From: an uncultured Aquimarina sp.
GTDB taxonomy: Bacteria > Bacteroidota > Bacteroidia > Flavobacteriales > Flavobacteriaceae
NCBI GenBank assembly: GCA_947492105.1
Contig: CANLMN010000033.1
Location: forward strand, 1 to 47,505
Reading direction: 5' to 3'
Length of the DNA stretch: 47,505 nt
Positions 1 through 8,943 of the stretch are shown here, piece after piece. Every line of letters starts with the position of its first letter. The stretch's first letter is position 1. Made by a program: the position numbers and the translations under genes. Under the pieces are notes generated by a model. The model searched no databases. It saw nothing but the letters and a program-made list of their open reading frames with translations, and was not told the origin of the DNA.

Positions 1-83
1 TGCACTTGGTTGATTAAATATAACAATAATCAACTGGAAAACAACAAGTATACAGTTTTTCAGCAGACCCTAATTAATTCACT

Positions 84-677
84 ATGGAAAGCAACGAATA
101 TCAAAAATTATTTGACTTTATTTCCACCACAGTAGTGTTGAACAATACCGATCAAGTAAAAATTAGTTCAAAATTATCTCTTGAGGATTATAAAAAAGGA
201 GATTTTATCTTAAATCAAAATCAGGTTTCTAAAACCTTAAAATTTGTCCTGTCTGGAGTATACAGGGTTTATCAATTAAAAAATGGTCAAGAGATCACCA
301 GCTATTTTAATTATGAAGAAAGAAATCCTCTTGTCGCTTCATTCCCTAGCTTATTAACCCAACAACCAAGTACTGAAATCATAAGATGTATAATCCCTGG
401 TAGATTGATCTCCATATTCTATGCTGATTGGCATGAGCTGTATAAAACAAGTCTAGAGTTAAATACTTTTGGTCGTCTATTAGCCGAAAAAAATTATGTA
501 TTAGCTATACAACGAATAGAATCATTGCAGTATCAAAACGCAACGGAACGTTATACAATGTTCTTGGAACTTTATCCCAATCTATTGAACCAAATTCCTC
601 ATCATTACATTTCTTCATATTTGGGCATTACACCAGAATCTCTAAGCCGAATTCGAAAAGCTTTAACGAAGAACTAA
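84..677 (+). CDS. Crp/Fnr family transcriptional regulator
   Basis: This 197-residue protein has the Crp/Fnr layout: a cyclic-nucleotide-binding-type beta-roll at about residues 20-115 (with FILNQNQVSKTLKFVLSG and a following VYRVYQL strand) and a C-terminal helix-turn-helix at about 172-193 (HYISSYLGITPESLSRIRKA). It lacks the cysteine cluster of oxygen-sensing FNR, so the signal is unknown. Flavobacterial regulators of this type often control an adjacent gene. The next gene downstream on the same strand, 51 bases away, is an HD phosphohydrolase. The ATG follows an AT-rich leader without a clear Shine-Dalgarno site. Family assignment is secure; target and ligand are not. Confidence 0.85.
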   Translation: MESNEYQKLFDFISTTVVLNNTDQVKISSKLSLEDYKKGDFILNQNQVSKTLKFVLSGVYRVYQLKNGQEITSYFNYEERNPLVASFPSLLTQQPSTEIIRCIIPGRLISIFYADWHELYKTSLELNTFGRLLAEKNYVLAIQRIESLQYQNATERYTMFLELYPNLLNQIPHHYISSYLGITPESLSRIRKALTKN

Positions 678-728
678 ATCTTATCATACATCAATGCATA
701 GCTTTCTTGTTTTTTTGACCTTTGAATT

Positions 729-1355
729 ATGAAAGCTATTAATATATATAACATTTGGAGTGTCACTCTCAAAAAAGCTGCTCCCAAGGATTTGGAACAT
801 TGTTTTTCTATTGTAAAAACGTATTATAACCACCCACAAAGGTTTTATCACAACTTGACTCATATAGAGACTTTAATCTCTCAAATAGAACAATTATCTC
901 TTTCTGAAAAAGATTACACGATACTTATAAATGTTGCACTATTTCATGATGTAATCTATAAAGCAGGTAGAAAAGATAATGAGTACAAAAGTGCTTTATT
1001 TGCAGCACACTGGTTATCAATATTACATCTAGAAACTAGTACATCAGAAATGATTTGTGATATTATAAGATCAACAAAATCACACAAATCATCTAATTCA
1101 CTCACTCAACTATTCCTTGATATTGATCTCTCCATTTTAGGAGAAAACCAAAAAAAATACTCCGTATATCGCAAACAAATTAGAAGAGAACATACATATA
1201 TCCCTAATTACTTATATAAAATTGGAAGAAAAAGGTTTCTAAATACGATACTCTGTAGACAAAACATCTTTTACACCCCTTCCTACTATGAAGCTTTTGA
1301 AAGCATAGCCCGAAAAAACCTAAAGAATGAATTAAAAGAATTGACGAGTCATTGA
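729..1355 (+). CDS. HD-domain metal-dependent phosphohydrolase
   Basis: This 208-residue protein matches the predicted metal-dependent HD phosphohydrolase family (COG4339-like). Visible metal ligands are His41 and His45 in FYHNLTHIE, His73-Asp74 in ALFHDVIY, and the later DIDLSILG segment, all in the expected order. The family is thought to hydrolyse phosphomonoesters or nucleotides, but the substrate is unknown. There is no signal peptide or membrane segment, so it should be cytoplasmic. It lies 51 bases after the Crp/Fnr gene on the same strand and may be co-transcribed with it. It converges on the desaturase gene, with only 11 bases between the stop codons. Confidence 0.8.
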   Translation: MKAINIYNIWSVTLKKAAPKDLEHCFSIVKTYYNHPQRFYHNLTHIETLISQIEQLSLSEKDYTILINVALFHDVIYKAGRKDNEYKSALFAAHWLSILHLETSTSEMICDIIRSTKSHKSSNSLTQLFLDIDLSILGENQKKYSVYRKQIRREHTYIPNYLYKIGRKRFLNTILCRQNIFYTPSYYEAFESIARKNLKNELKELTSH

Positions 1356-1366
1356 ATCAATACATC

Positions 1367-2113
1367 TTATTTTTTACTGATTGCTTTCTCCTTTAATTGA
1401 ATTAATTTTAATTTATCCAACAATAACATAATATAGTAGGTTGGATCTATCTCATGCCAACGTACCCCACCAAAATTAGCTCGATCACTATTCTTATGGT
1501 GATTATTATGATACCCCTCTCCCATCATTAAAAAATCAATGGGGAATAAATTTTTTGAAGTATCTTTCATTTTGAAATTTGTGTAACCTACAATATGTCC
1601 AAACCAATTGATAATAACACCGTGAATCGGTGCCATCAAGAACGCTACAGGTAAAAATAACCAATGCCACCATGCTGTAGCAAAGAAGTAAAAGAAAACA
1701 ATATAACCGATACCCCAAGCCATTCTAGATATATTAGAACTTGCAAAAGTGTCAAATGATTTCCACTGCGGTACATTTTTGGTAAATCTGGAATTCAGCG
1801 CAATTCTATTCTTATTAATATCCTGATAAATCGTTTTTGTACGCCACATCATACTAAACATATTAGCATCATACTTAGGAGAATGCGGATCTTTTTCGGT
1901 ATCCACATACGCATGATGCATTCTGTGCATAATTCCATATCCATAGGCACTTAGGTAATTCGAACCTTGAAAAACCCACGTTAAAAAAAAACAAACTTTC
2001 TCTATGGTCTTGGACATTGTAAACAGCTGATGAGCTGCGTATCTATGCAAGAAAAAAGTTTGAAAAAAGAGCCCCATATACCATAGGGTGATCATGAATA
2101 TTAAGATTGCCAT
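1367..2113 (-). CDS. acyl-CoA (delta-9 type) fatty acid desaturase
   Basis: This is a membrane di-iron fatty acid desaturase. Counting from the ATG at 2113 (248 residues), the three histidine boxes are H23RYAAH28, H63RMHH67 and H202NNHH206, with an extra ligand-type His173 in WFGHIVGY. Hydrophobic segments lie at about 1-20, 38-55 and 132-172. It would introduce a double bond into acyl chains using O2 and an electron donor, adjusting membrane fluidity. The reading frame extends upstream to a TTG at 2146, but the ATG at 2113 is preferred because a TAnnTTTG box lies at 2154-2161. The following divergent gene is also acyl-chain related, which suggests a lipid theme. Confidence 0.88.
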   Translation of the reverse strand: MAILIFMITLWYMGLFFQTFFLHRYAAHQLFTMSKTIEKVCFFLTWVFQGSNYLSAYGYGIMHRMHHAYVDTEKDPHSPKYDANMFSMMWRTKTIYQDINKNRIALNSRFTKNVPQWKSFDTFASSNISRMAWGIGYIVFFYFFATAWWHWLFLPVAFLMAPIHGVIINWFGHIVGYTNFKMKDTSKNLFPIDFLMMGEGYHNNHHKNSDRANFGGVRWHEIDPTYYIMLLLDKLKLIQLKEKAISKK

Positions 2114-2153
2114 TATGTAATGTAATTTTTTTTTCAAATTTACCAATATTCAG

Positions 2154-2161
2154 CAAAATTA
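2154..2161 (-). promoter_or_regulatory. Bacteroidota -7 box (TAATTTTG) for the desaturase gene
   Basis: TAATTTTG on the minus strand fits the TAnnTTTG consensus of the Bacteroidota primary sigma factor. It lies 41 bases before the ATG at 2113. No convincing -33 TTG was seen, so this is a motif match only. The region from 2162 to 2427 is AT-rich spacer in which I see no gene. Confidence 0.45.
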
Positions 2162-2427
2162 TTGGACTAATTAGTCTTTATTCCTAATTTTATTTTAAGA
2201 ATAATATAAATTTAATACGTGCCATTTTATAACTTCATAGATGAACAGTTCTTTACTTTTTTTTATGCAACTATACTTTGACCGACTTAGATATCGAATT
2301 TAGAAACATCCCCCCTACTAACTCTTATAACACACTTTATTAAGTAAGAAAAACATTTTACAAGTATCGATAGGACAATAAAAACTAAAAATTGATGAGC
2401 AACTCTATAATCAAACTATGGTTGTCA

Positions 2428-2435
2428 TATCTTTG
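2428..2435 (+). promoter_or_regulatory. Bacteroidota -7 box (TATCTTTG) for the thioester-reductase-like gene
   Basis: TATCTTTG matches TAnnTTTG and lies 33 bases before the ATG at 2468. A -33 element at the usual spacing is not obvious. Confidence 0.45.
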
Positions 2436-2467
2436 ACAAAAAAAAGTCCTAGGTTTACACATCGTTT

Positions 2468-3727
2468 ATGAATAATAGAATGCATCACAACACAACCTTT
2501 ATCACAGGAGCAACAGGTTTTATAGCTTTCGAACTTTTAAAAAATATAATAGAAAATGAACCTACGGGAGATTTATATGTTTTAATTAGAGCAAATAAAA
2601 ATCACACAGCACTCTACCGTTTTAATCAGTTATTAGAAGAATTAAGAGGTCAACATGGTGTTAAAAACTGTCCGGACTTGAGCAACAGAATACATTTGAT
2701 CGAAGGGGACATTACGGTACAACGATTCGGAATGGATCTTGAAGCTTACACAAAGCTCTCCCAAAAAATTCATCGCATTTATCATATCGCAGCTAGTGTA
2801 CATTTAACAGGTGCATTAGACAAAATGAGAAACATCAATGTAGCGGGCACTAAAACTGTATTGGATTTTGCCTTAGAAGTTCAAAAAAATAACACATTGC
2901 AGTTGGTTAATTATGTGAGTACTGCTTATGTTGCAGGTAAAAGAGCAGGCATTATTTATGAAAATGAATTAACTAAAAACCAAAGTTTTAATAATAATTA
3001 CGAAAATGCTAAGTACGAGGCTGAACTTTTGGTTCAGGAATATGCCCAAAAATTACCTATTGCCATTTATAGACCGAGTATTGTCATGGGAAATTCCAAA
3101 ACTGGATGGACCAAAACATTTAATGTATTATACGAACCCATGAAATTGGTCTATTTTGGTTTATTAAAAATAGCACCAGCAGACTATAATTCCATTGTGG
3201 ATATTGTTCCTGTTGATTATGTAGCCCAAGGTATCTATCACATTTCTAGACAAAGGGAAAAGGCAATATCTCAAACATTTCATTTGACGATAGGCCAAGG
3301 AAAAAGTGAGAGTTTTCCGATTGTAATTAAAAAAATTATTACAAATTTATTTTATTGGGCTGATCATTATCAACTAAAAAATCCCAAAAAAATGCCTAGA
3401 CTAATAAAGCCTGTTTTCTTTAAATATTTGGCCAAGTGTACAGCAGTTTTTAGCTCTAAAAAACAAAAAAGAAAGATCAAACAAATGCTCACCTATACCG
3501 ACTATGTATCCATCACAAAAGAGTTTGATACCACTAACACGGAAGCTATACTAAAACCGATGGGGATTACTTGTCCTACCCTAGAGGAATATATGGATGA
3601 GCTATGTCATTATGCTGTTAAAAAACATTTTGGAAAGTCTCACAAACCTGAACATGTATTTACAAAACAAACACATTCTAATAGTACCTATAAAGGATTA
3701 AAAAATGCAAGTGCCAGTTCCTCCTAG
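2468..3727 (+). CDS. SDR / thioester-reductase-like (NAD_binding_4) oxidoreductase
   Basis: This 419-residue extended SDR resembles the NAD_binding_4 group, which includes fatty acyl-CoA reductases and the terminal thioester-reductase domains of NRPS/PKS and carboxylic acid reductases. The nucleotide-binding turn is GATGFIA at residues 14-20, where the usual last glycine is alanine. Ser151-Thr152 (VSTAYVAGKR) and Tyr178-x3-Lys182 (YENAK) form the catalytic set. RPSIVMGNSKTG matches the RPSIV segment of the family. The C-terminal 130 residues are basic and hydrophilic and may be a substrate cap. No carrier-protein or adenylation domain is attached. The likely substrate is an acyl-CoA or acyl-ACP reduced to an aldehyde or alcohol. 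The divergent neighbour is a desaturase. Confidence 0.75.
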   Translation: MNNRMHHNTTFITGATGFIAFELLKNIIENEPTGDLYVLIRANKNHTALYRFNQLLEELRGQHGVKNCPDLSNRIHLIEGDITVQRFGMDLEAYTKLSQKIHRIYHIAASVHLTGALDKMRNINVAGTKTVLDFALEVQKNNTLQLVNYVSTAYVAGKRAGIIYENELTKNQSFNNNYENAKYEAELLVQEYAQKLPIAIYRPSIVMGNSKTGWTKTFNVLYEPMKLVYFGLLKIAPADYNSIVDIVPVDYVAQGIYHISRQREKAISQTFHLTIGQGKSESFPIVIKKIITNLFYWADHYQLKNPKKMPRLIKPVFFKYLAKCTAVFSSKKQKRKIKQMLTYTDYVSITKEFDTTNTEAILKPMGITCPTLEEYMDELCHYAVKKHFGKSHKPEHVFTKQTHSNSTYKGLKNASASSS

Positions 3728-3748
3728 TCTCAAAAATATATTTGTATC

Positions 3749-3792
3749 AGCGATTCTTTTGAGCTTTACAGAGCCACCCCATTGGAATCGCT
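3749..3792. terminator. inverted repeat between convergent genes, possible terminator
   Basis: AGCGATTC (3749-3756) and GAATCGCT (3785-3792) are perfect 8-base arms around a 28-base spacer. They lie between the stop codon of the SDR gene and that of the convergent DinB gene. No strong U-run follows on the plus strand, so the terminator role is tentative. Confidence 0.3.
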
Positions 3793-3829
3793 ATTATTGA
3801 AAAAAAGCCGTCATTTTGCGTTGACGATT

Positions 3830-4345
3830 TTAAGTCAGATATTGTTCTTGTAGCACTTCCAAATGATGTTTCTGATGACCAATTATTACAAATCCTGCTA
3901 CTCGACAACTTACAGAACTACCATTAGCTTTACCGATACGTTGTAACATTTCTGGAGTAAAACTTCTAAACAATGATATAGAGCTATTACGGACAGCCAA
4001 ATAATCACTAATAAAGGCTTCTTTATCCTTTTCTCCTGCATTAGAAAAAGGCACATAATCATCCTGCTCATATCCCGGCAAGGACGTCTTATCATTTCTT
4101 GCAAAACATAATGCTCTGTAGTTAAAAATTCGCTCCGTATCTAAGATATGTTGTAATACCTCTGCAAAAGTCCACTTTTCTTTATCATACGCATAGTGCA
4201 TTTTTTCATCAGGAACAGTCTTCATGAAATCCAAAAATTCCTGTTGACTTTCTTGCAAACTTGAAATAATATTTGGGTTGGTCACTTTACTAATATACGT
4301 ACCATAATACGAATTGTATTCTTCTGGAGACAAACTTTCTATCAT
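3830..4345 (-). CDS. DinB family protein
   Basis: This 171-residue protein is a DinB-like four-helix-bundle protein. The segments KEKWTFAEVLQHILDTERIFNYRALCFARND and a C-terminal GHQKHHLEVLQEQYL hold the histidines (HILDTE; HQKHH) that form the metal site of the family. Members include thiol-dependent S-transferases and many of unknown function, often stress-induced. It starts with ATG at 4345, just past the hairpin that ends the PEP carboxylase transcript, so it is probably transcribed separately. The exact reaction cannot be told from the sequence. Confidence 0.8.
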   Translation of the reverse strand: MIESLSPEEYNSYYGTYISKVTNPNIISSLQESQQEFLDFMKTVPDEKMHYAYDKEKWTFAEVLQHILDTERIFNYRALCFARNDKTSLPGYEQDDYVPFSNAGEKDKEAFISDYLAVRNSSISLFRSFTPEMLQRIGKANGSSVSCRVAGFVIIGHQKHHLEVLQEQYLT

Positions 4346-4365
4346 ATGAACTATAATTTAACTTA

Positions 4366-4400
4366 AACAGCCCTTAAAATTACAAATTTTAAGGGCTGTT
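4366..4400 (-). terminator. hairpin terminator of the PEP carboxylase gene
   Basis: A perfect 15-base inverted repeat (4366-4380 and 4386-4400) surrounds a 5-base loop, 22 bases beyond the PEP carboxylase stop codon. Downstream on the minus strand the sequence is U-rich but interrupted. It separates this gene from the DinB gene. Confidence 0.7.
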
Positions 4401-4421
4401 ATTACAATATTTAACAAGGTT

Positions 4422-7007
4422 TTATGCTGAATTTCTACTAGCATTGATATTCCCGAATAATGATCGGGTCACCATTTTTTCGTAGACTTCTAGCTTCTTT
4501 TTATCAGGATTCTCTTCTTTTTGTAGGTCTTGAATCTTTTTTAATGCAAATTGCTGTATCGTTAGCAATGGTAGTACGATATTTTCACGTACTTGTATAG
4601 AAGCCAAACCTGCTGGTTCATTCTCCATTAATTGTGTATATCCTGTCAACTTCAACAATAGACGCTTAGTCAACAAATACTCGTTATGAATAATATCCCA
4701 GAATGCTCCAAACTCCTCATCCTCTTTCATATAAGCTGTCAACTCAAAGAATGATTTGGTCAAACTCATCATACTATTCTCTACCAGTGCTTTGAAGAAA
4801 GTGGACCCTTTATACAAAGAAATTACTTTATCAAATTCACCGTTATCTTCAAATGCTTTTAATGCTGTACCAACACCATAAAATCCAGGTACATTTTGTT
4901 TCAATTGACTCCAACTACCTACAAATGGAATAGCCCTTAGGTCACTAAACTCCAACTTACTCCCCTTACCTCGTTTGGATGGGCGGCTACCTATATTTGT
5001 TTTTGCATAATATCTCAAAGTACTCATACGCTCGAGGTACGGCAAAAATTTGGGATGATTTTTAAAATCTACGTACGTTTGGTAGCTTATATCAGCTAAC
5101 TCCTGCATCGTATCTTTATTATCCGCCGAAAATATCTTTGATTCATCCTTGAACAATTCATTAACTACACCAGCTCCTAGTAATTGTTCTAAATTATATT
5201 GGCAAGAATCCAAGGTTCCGAAATTAGAACTAATAGTCTGTCCTTGAACGGTCATTTGTATTTCTTCATTTTCTATAGAAGACCCCATAGAAGCATAAAA
5301 CTGACTTGTTTTTCCTCCTCCACGCGCTGGTGGTCCACCACGTCCATCAAAGAAAATTACCTTGATATCATATTTTCTAGAAATTTCTGTCAATGCCTCT
5401 TTGGCCTTGTAGATTCCCCAGTTAGCCATCAAGTATCCACCATCTTTTGTTCCGTCTGAGAAGCCCAACATGATCGTTTGTTTCATCCCACGTGCTTGGA
5501 GATGTTTCATATATGTTGGATTACTATATAATTGCTCCATTACTTGGTGCGCAATTTGCAAATCAGGTACCGTTTCGAATAAAGGAATTACATCTGTAGT
5601 CGGAAATTCCCAATCACATAAACGTAACATGGCAAAAGTTTCCATTACATTCAATGCACTACCATTATTACTAATGATATATCGGTTCGCTCCTCGTTCC
5701 CCATTATTTTTTTGAATGGTTTTGATCGCATAGATAGACTCTAGAGTCGCTCTAGCCATATCATCTTTGAATTGCGAAGGGTCAATTTTTCCAGTGACCT
5801 GAGAAAGTATATCTACCTGCTCCATTTCTGGCAATTCGGCATAATTATCAGGAAAATAACCTAATTTCATCTCCTGCGACTCTTTGACAATTTGCGTCAA
5901 GGCATTATGATGTACTCTAGAATCCTGACGAATATCCAAAGTTCCAAAATGGAATCCAAAAAGGTTTACTTTATTAATCAAATCATCTAATTCTTCCAAA
6001 AATAGTGATTGATGCTCTTTGATAAGCTCTTCTCTAATTTTGTATAAATCCCCGCTCAACATTTCTAATGTCAACGATTCTGCACTCTCTGGATAATACA
6101 AGTTTTGATACAATAACATTTCCAAGCGTGTCAATTGCTCTTGCAATTGACCAAAGGTAATTCTACGTTTCAGCTTACGGATATCTCGTGTATAGTTCTT
6201 AAAAATTGTATTTTTAAGACGTTCTGCCACTTTGAGTGTGATCTCTGTAGTCACAAAAGGATTTCCATCACGATCACCTCCTGGCCAAAAACCTAGGTTG
6301 ATAACCTCATTTTCTAATTTTTCTCCTTGAAAAATATTCTGTTGAATATAATTGTAAATTTTGCTTCCTGCATGATAGAATACATTTTCCAAGTACCAAA
6401 TCAAACTAACTGCCTCATCATAAGGTGTTGGTTTTTCTTTTTTGAAGAATGCTGTTTTCCCTAATTGTGCCAACAATTTCTTGATAGTTAGCAGGTCATT
6501 AGTTCGTATTGCACTATCCAAATCATTTATAATACCCAATACAGTTCCTGGATAGAATTGTGTTGGATGTGCGGTCAATGTAGGTCGTACTTTAAAACGT
6601 TTCAGATACTCCTGCAACTCTTTTAAACGTCCTTTTGCCTGCACTTCTTCTTTTATACTACGTAGGGTCCCTCTACCGTCCATATTGTTGACTGTAGGAA
6701 AGGCTGCATCTTCTATCGCATCAAATAACACAACTTGTCGCTCTATATATTGTATAAAACGAAACAGTAAATCATGTTTCTTGCCTTCATCTGGATTATT
6801 TTGATACAATTCAAAAAACTCGTTAATGATTTGTGTCGGTGTCTTTTTAGCTTCAAAACCTTTCTCACAAATTTCTTGAAAAAGTGGCAACAACACTCCA
6901 GTATTGGTAATGGTGTCAAAAGGCAATGTTATAAAAATACTATTGTAAATCTGATACTTAGAAAGAACATTTTCATTAAAACGCTCAATTTTTGGTTTTC
7001 TAGCCAT
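4422..7007 (-). CDS. ppc: phosphoenolpyruvate carboxylase
   Basis: This 861-residue enzyme carboxylates phosphoenolpyruvate to oxaloacetate, an anaplerotic step feeding the TCA cycle. Family motifs appear in order: LTAHPTQ with His147, GGDRDGNP at about 243-250, FGTLDIRQDSRVH, the glycine-rich catalytic loop (FFDGRGGPPARGGGKT) near 550-566, GSRPSKRG near 674, and RAIPFVGSWSQ after it. The C-terminal GNINASRNSA corresponds to the active-site tail (usually ending RNTG). Several signatures differ from the enterobacterial form: HPTQ for HPTE, Asp for the loop histidine in F(H)GRGG, and PPAR for the usual middle of the loop. Length is normal. The AsnC-type gene upstream has its own terminator, so co-transcription is unlikely. 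Confidence 0.93.
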   Translation of the reverse strand: MARKPKIERFNENVLSKYQIYNSIFITLPFDTITNTGVLLPLFQEICEKGFEAKKTPTQIINEFFELYQNNPDEGKKHDLLFRFIQYIERQVVLFDAIEDAAFPTVNNMDGRGTLRSIKEEVQAKGRLKELQEYLKRFKVRPTLTAHPTQFYPGTVLGIINDLDSAIRTNDLLTIKKLLAQLGKTAFFKKEKPTPYDEAVSLIWYLENVFYHAGSKIYNYIQQNIFQGEKLENEVINLGFWPGGDRDGNPFVTTEITLKVAERLKNTIFKNYTRDIRKLKRRITFGQLQEQLTRLEMLLYQNLYYPESAESLTLEMLSGDLYKIREELIKEHQSLFLEELDDLINKVNLFGFHFGTLDIRQDSRVHHNALTQIVKESQEMKLGYFPDNYAELPEMEQVDILSQVTGKIDPSQFKDDMARATLESIYAIKTIQKNNGERGANRYIISNNGSALNVMETFAMLRLCDWEFPTTDVIPLFETVPDLQIAHQVMEQLYSNPTYMKHLQARGMKQTIMLGFSDGTKDGGYLMANWGIYKAKEALTEISRKYDIKVIFFDGRGGPPARGGGKTSQFYASMGSSIENEEIQMTVQGQTISSNFGTLDSCQYNLEQLLGAGVVNELFKDESKIFSADNKDTMQELADISYQTYVDFKNHPKFLPYLERMSTLRYYAKTNIGSRPSKRGKGSKLEFSDLRAIPFVGSWSQLKQNVPGFYGVGTALKAFEDNGEFDKVISLYKGSTFFKALVENSMMSLTKSFFELTAYMKEDEEFGAFWDIIHNEYLLTKRLLLKLTGYTQLMENEPAGLASIQVRENIVLPLLTIQQFALKKIQDLQKEENPDKKKLEVYEKMVTRSLFGNINASRNSA

Positions 7008-7110
7008 TTCTGTGTTTTATACTGTTTTGCTTACGACTCTTTTATTGGAATCACCTTTATAATTTCCTATTATGGAAGTCCAAAGATACATCACGGTTTT
7101 TTCATTAAAA

Positions 7111-7138
7111 AACCCTCCAAGAAAAATCTTAAAGGGTT
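7111..7138 (-). terminator. intrinsic terminator of the Lrp/AsnC gene
   Basis: On the minus strand AACCCT pairs with AGGGTT (7133-7138 with 7111-7116), with an inner AAGA/TCTT pairing, and a run of six T follows. It lies 28 bases past the stop of the AsnC-type gene and before the PEP carboxylase start. Confidence 0.65.
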
Positions 7139-7165
7139 CTTTGTAAGTTTCTCTTATACAGATTA

Positions 7166-7645
7166 TTACAATTCTTTAAAAATAGAATGCATTAATCGTT
7201 TTTTGTCATTTATGCTCTCTTCGAGAGAAATCATCGTCTCTGTACGGTATACTCCTTCTATATCATCTAACATGAAAATGACTTCTTTTGCATGATTAGT
7301 ACTTCGAGCACGTATCTTACAAAAGATATTAAATTTTCCTGTAGTAATATGTGCTACCGTAACAAAAGGAATTTCATTAATACGCTCCAAAACAAACTTT
7401 GTTTGTGATGTGTTTTGTAGGTATATACCCACATATGCTATAAAGGAATATCCTAATTTTGGATAATTAAGTGTCAAAGAAGAACCTACGATAATACCAG
7501 CTTCTTCCATTTTTTTAACACGTACATGGACAGTACCTGCTGAGATTAAAAGTTTCTTAGCGATATCTGTGAATGGAGTTCTTGTGTTCTCAATAAGCAT
7601 GTCCAAAATCTGATGATCTATTTCATCTAATTTAAATTTTGCCAT
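7166..7645 (-). CDS. Lrp/AsnC family transcriptional regulator
   Basis: This 159-residue protein has an N-terminal AsnC-type winged helix (about 1-60: KLDEIDHQILDMLIENTRTP, then TDIAKKLLISAGTVHVRVKKM) and a C-terminal RAM/AsnC ligand domain (about 65-140: YSFIAYVGIYLQ and VAHITTGKFNIFCKIRARSTNHAKEVI). Family members assemble as dimers or octamers and respond to amino acids or related metabolites. It has a TAnnTTTG box upstream and its own terminator. The next gene on the strand is PEP carboxylase, which it might control, but no operator was identified. Confidence 0.88.
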   Translation of the reverse strand: MAKFKLDEIDHQILDMLIENTRTPFTDIAKKLLISAGTVHVRVKKMEEAGIIVGSSLTLNYPKLGYSFIAYVGIYLQNTSQTKFVLERINEIPFVTVAHITTGKFNIFCKIRARSTNHAKEVIFMLDDIEGVYRTETMISLEESINDKKRLMHSIFKEL

Positions 7646-7694
7646 AATTTTTTATACTAAAATATTTTTAATGTCTTTTTTCGTCTTTAAGCTG

Positions 7695-7702
7695 CAAAAA
7701 TA
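7695..7702 (-). promoter_or_regulatory. Bacteroidota -7 box (TATTTTTG) for the Lrp/AsnC gene
   Basis: TATTTTTG on the minus strand fits TAnnTTTG and lies about 50 bases before the ATG at 7645. The -33 element is unclear. Confidence 0.4.
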
Positions 7703-7733
7703 ACAGAAAAATCCTGTTTTTAAGAATTTAAAT

Positions 7734-8894
7734 TTAATTTTTTACTAGCGTTGTTGAGAATATCTCATGGTTCACAGAAAAACTCAACATCTTGTTTCCC
7801 TCTACTATAGCTATCATATCTTCAGAATGTGTAACTTCTTTACCTTTTACATTAATTTCTTTGTGTCCAAAATAATTAACCAAATTCCCCATTTTGGCAA
7901 TAATTGGTACAAATCTGACAGTAGTTCCAATCAATTTTTCTTCGTATTGCAGTGCTATATCCATGATTTCTCCATGTACCACTGCATTACGAACAATAAA
8001 GTCATAAAATAATTTATCATTCTCTGGGATTTCAAAATACTGCTCATGTCCTACTCCACTGAGCGTGTGTGTTGCAATATATTCAAGAGAAGATACTAAG
8101 GAATAAAAAATATACTTTCTTGTTTGCTCTCTATCATAATCATCTGGTGCATGTCCTGCTTCGAATAATATGGTTGGAACTCCTTGATTTGCCAACGTAT
8201 CCCCTACACAATTAATATTGAATCCATCATCATAACGCCCTACACGGTTAGGTATTACTTTTTGTAGGTATTTATTCATCGCAACTATAATCTCCATTGC
8301 AATTTTGCGATCCGCAGTAACAGTACGTTCTGCATCACCCGCAGGAGACAAAAATGACACTGTTGCAATATTATTGGTAGCTCCTGCACTAAATATAGTG
8401 CGTTGTCCGTGTAGATTAAAGGCTACATGAGGTGCTACATCTTTGATGAGGTTACGAAGAATAACACTCTCTTTCTGCGTTAGCTCCTGGGCATCACGAT
8501 TCAGATCCACTTTGTTATAATTAAGCCTTGTGTATAATAAAGCACCATCAGGACTCAATATGGGCACTATATATAAGCTACAAGTTGCCAAAATTTGCTT
8601 AGCAGTAGCATTGTTTTTGTCTAATAAGAGTTCAAATAGATCAAATAAAGCTTTGGTGGTGGTACTTTCATTCCCATGCATCTGCGACCACATAACCAAC
8701 CGTCTGTCTCCTGAACCAGCTTTGACAAGGTGTATAGGCAAACCATTTTCTGAAACACCCAACTGGCGAACCTCAAAAGTTGCAGCTAATTTGGTTAATA
8801 AGGGTTCAATCATTTCAAAATGTACGTACCTACCATGTAATCTTTCTTCTTTATACCTGTCAAAAAAATCAGCTAATTCTTGTATTGTCATCAT
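7734..8894 (-). CDS. M14 family zinc carboxypeptidase
   Basis: This is an M14-type metallocarboxypeptidase of about 386 residues. The zinc motif HxxE is visible as MHGNEST near residues 73-76, the third ligand is probably in AFNLHGQR, and the catalytic glutamate is in TILFEAGHAPDD. YDDGFNINCVGDT lies between the last two motifs. There is no signal peptide from this start, so it may be cytoplasmic and act on peptides or murein-derived peptides. The frame is open to 8948, but the ATG pair at 8894/8891 is chosen because a perfect 13-base inverted repeat and a -7 box occupy 8910-8943, which would otherwise be coding. It is divergent from the XRE regulator and probably controlled by it. Confidence 0.82.
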   Translation of the reverse strand: MMTIQELADFFDRYKEERLHGRYVHFEMIEPLLTKLAATFEVRQLGVSENGLPIHLVKAGSGDRRLVMWSQMHGNESTTTKALFDLFELLLDKNNATAKQILATCSLYIVPILSPDGALLYTRLNYNKVDLNRDAQELTQKESVILRNLIKDVAPHVAFNLHGQRTIFSAGATNNIATVSFLSPAGDAERTVTADRKIAMEIIVAMNKYLQKVIPNRVGRYDDGFNINCVGDTLANQGVPTILFEAGHAPDDYDREQTRKYIFYSLVSSLEYIATHTLSGVGHEQYFEIPENDKLFYDFIVRNAVVHGEIMDIALQYEEKLIGTTVRFVPIIAKMGNLVNYFGHKEINVKGKEVTHSEDMIAIVEGNKMLSFSVNHEIFSTTLVKN

Positions 8895-8909
8895 ATTTAA
8901 TTTTGGAGT

Positions 8910-8943
8910 TACAAATGTAAACATTACAAAGTTTACATTTGTA
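8910..8943. promoter_or_regulatory. 13-base perfect inverted repeat overlapping the M14 promoter
   Basis: TACAAATGTAAAC (8910-8922) and GTTTACATTTGTA (8931-8943) are perfect arms with an 8-base spacer. The minus-strand -7 box TACATTTG (8912-8919) lies inside it, 17 bases before the M14 start. A related sequence lies at the promoter of the divergent XRE gene, so this is a likely operator of that regulator. The link to the XRE protein is inference. Confidence 0.65.

Noticed and set aside
6774-7295. 173-residue open frame on the plus strand across the PEP carboxylase start and AsnC end
   Set aside because: It is antisense to two well-supported genes, has low-complexity composition and no recognisable domain.
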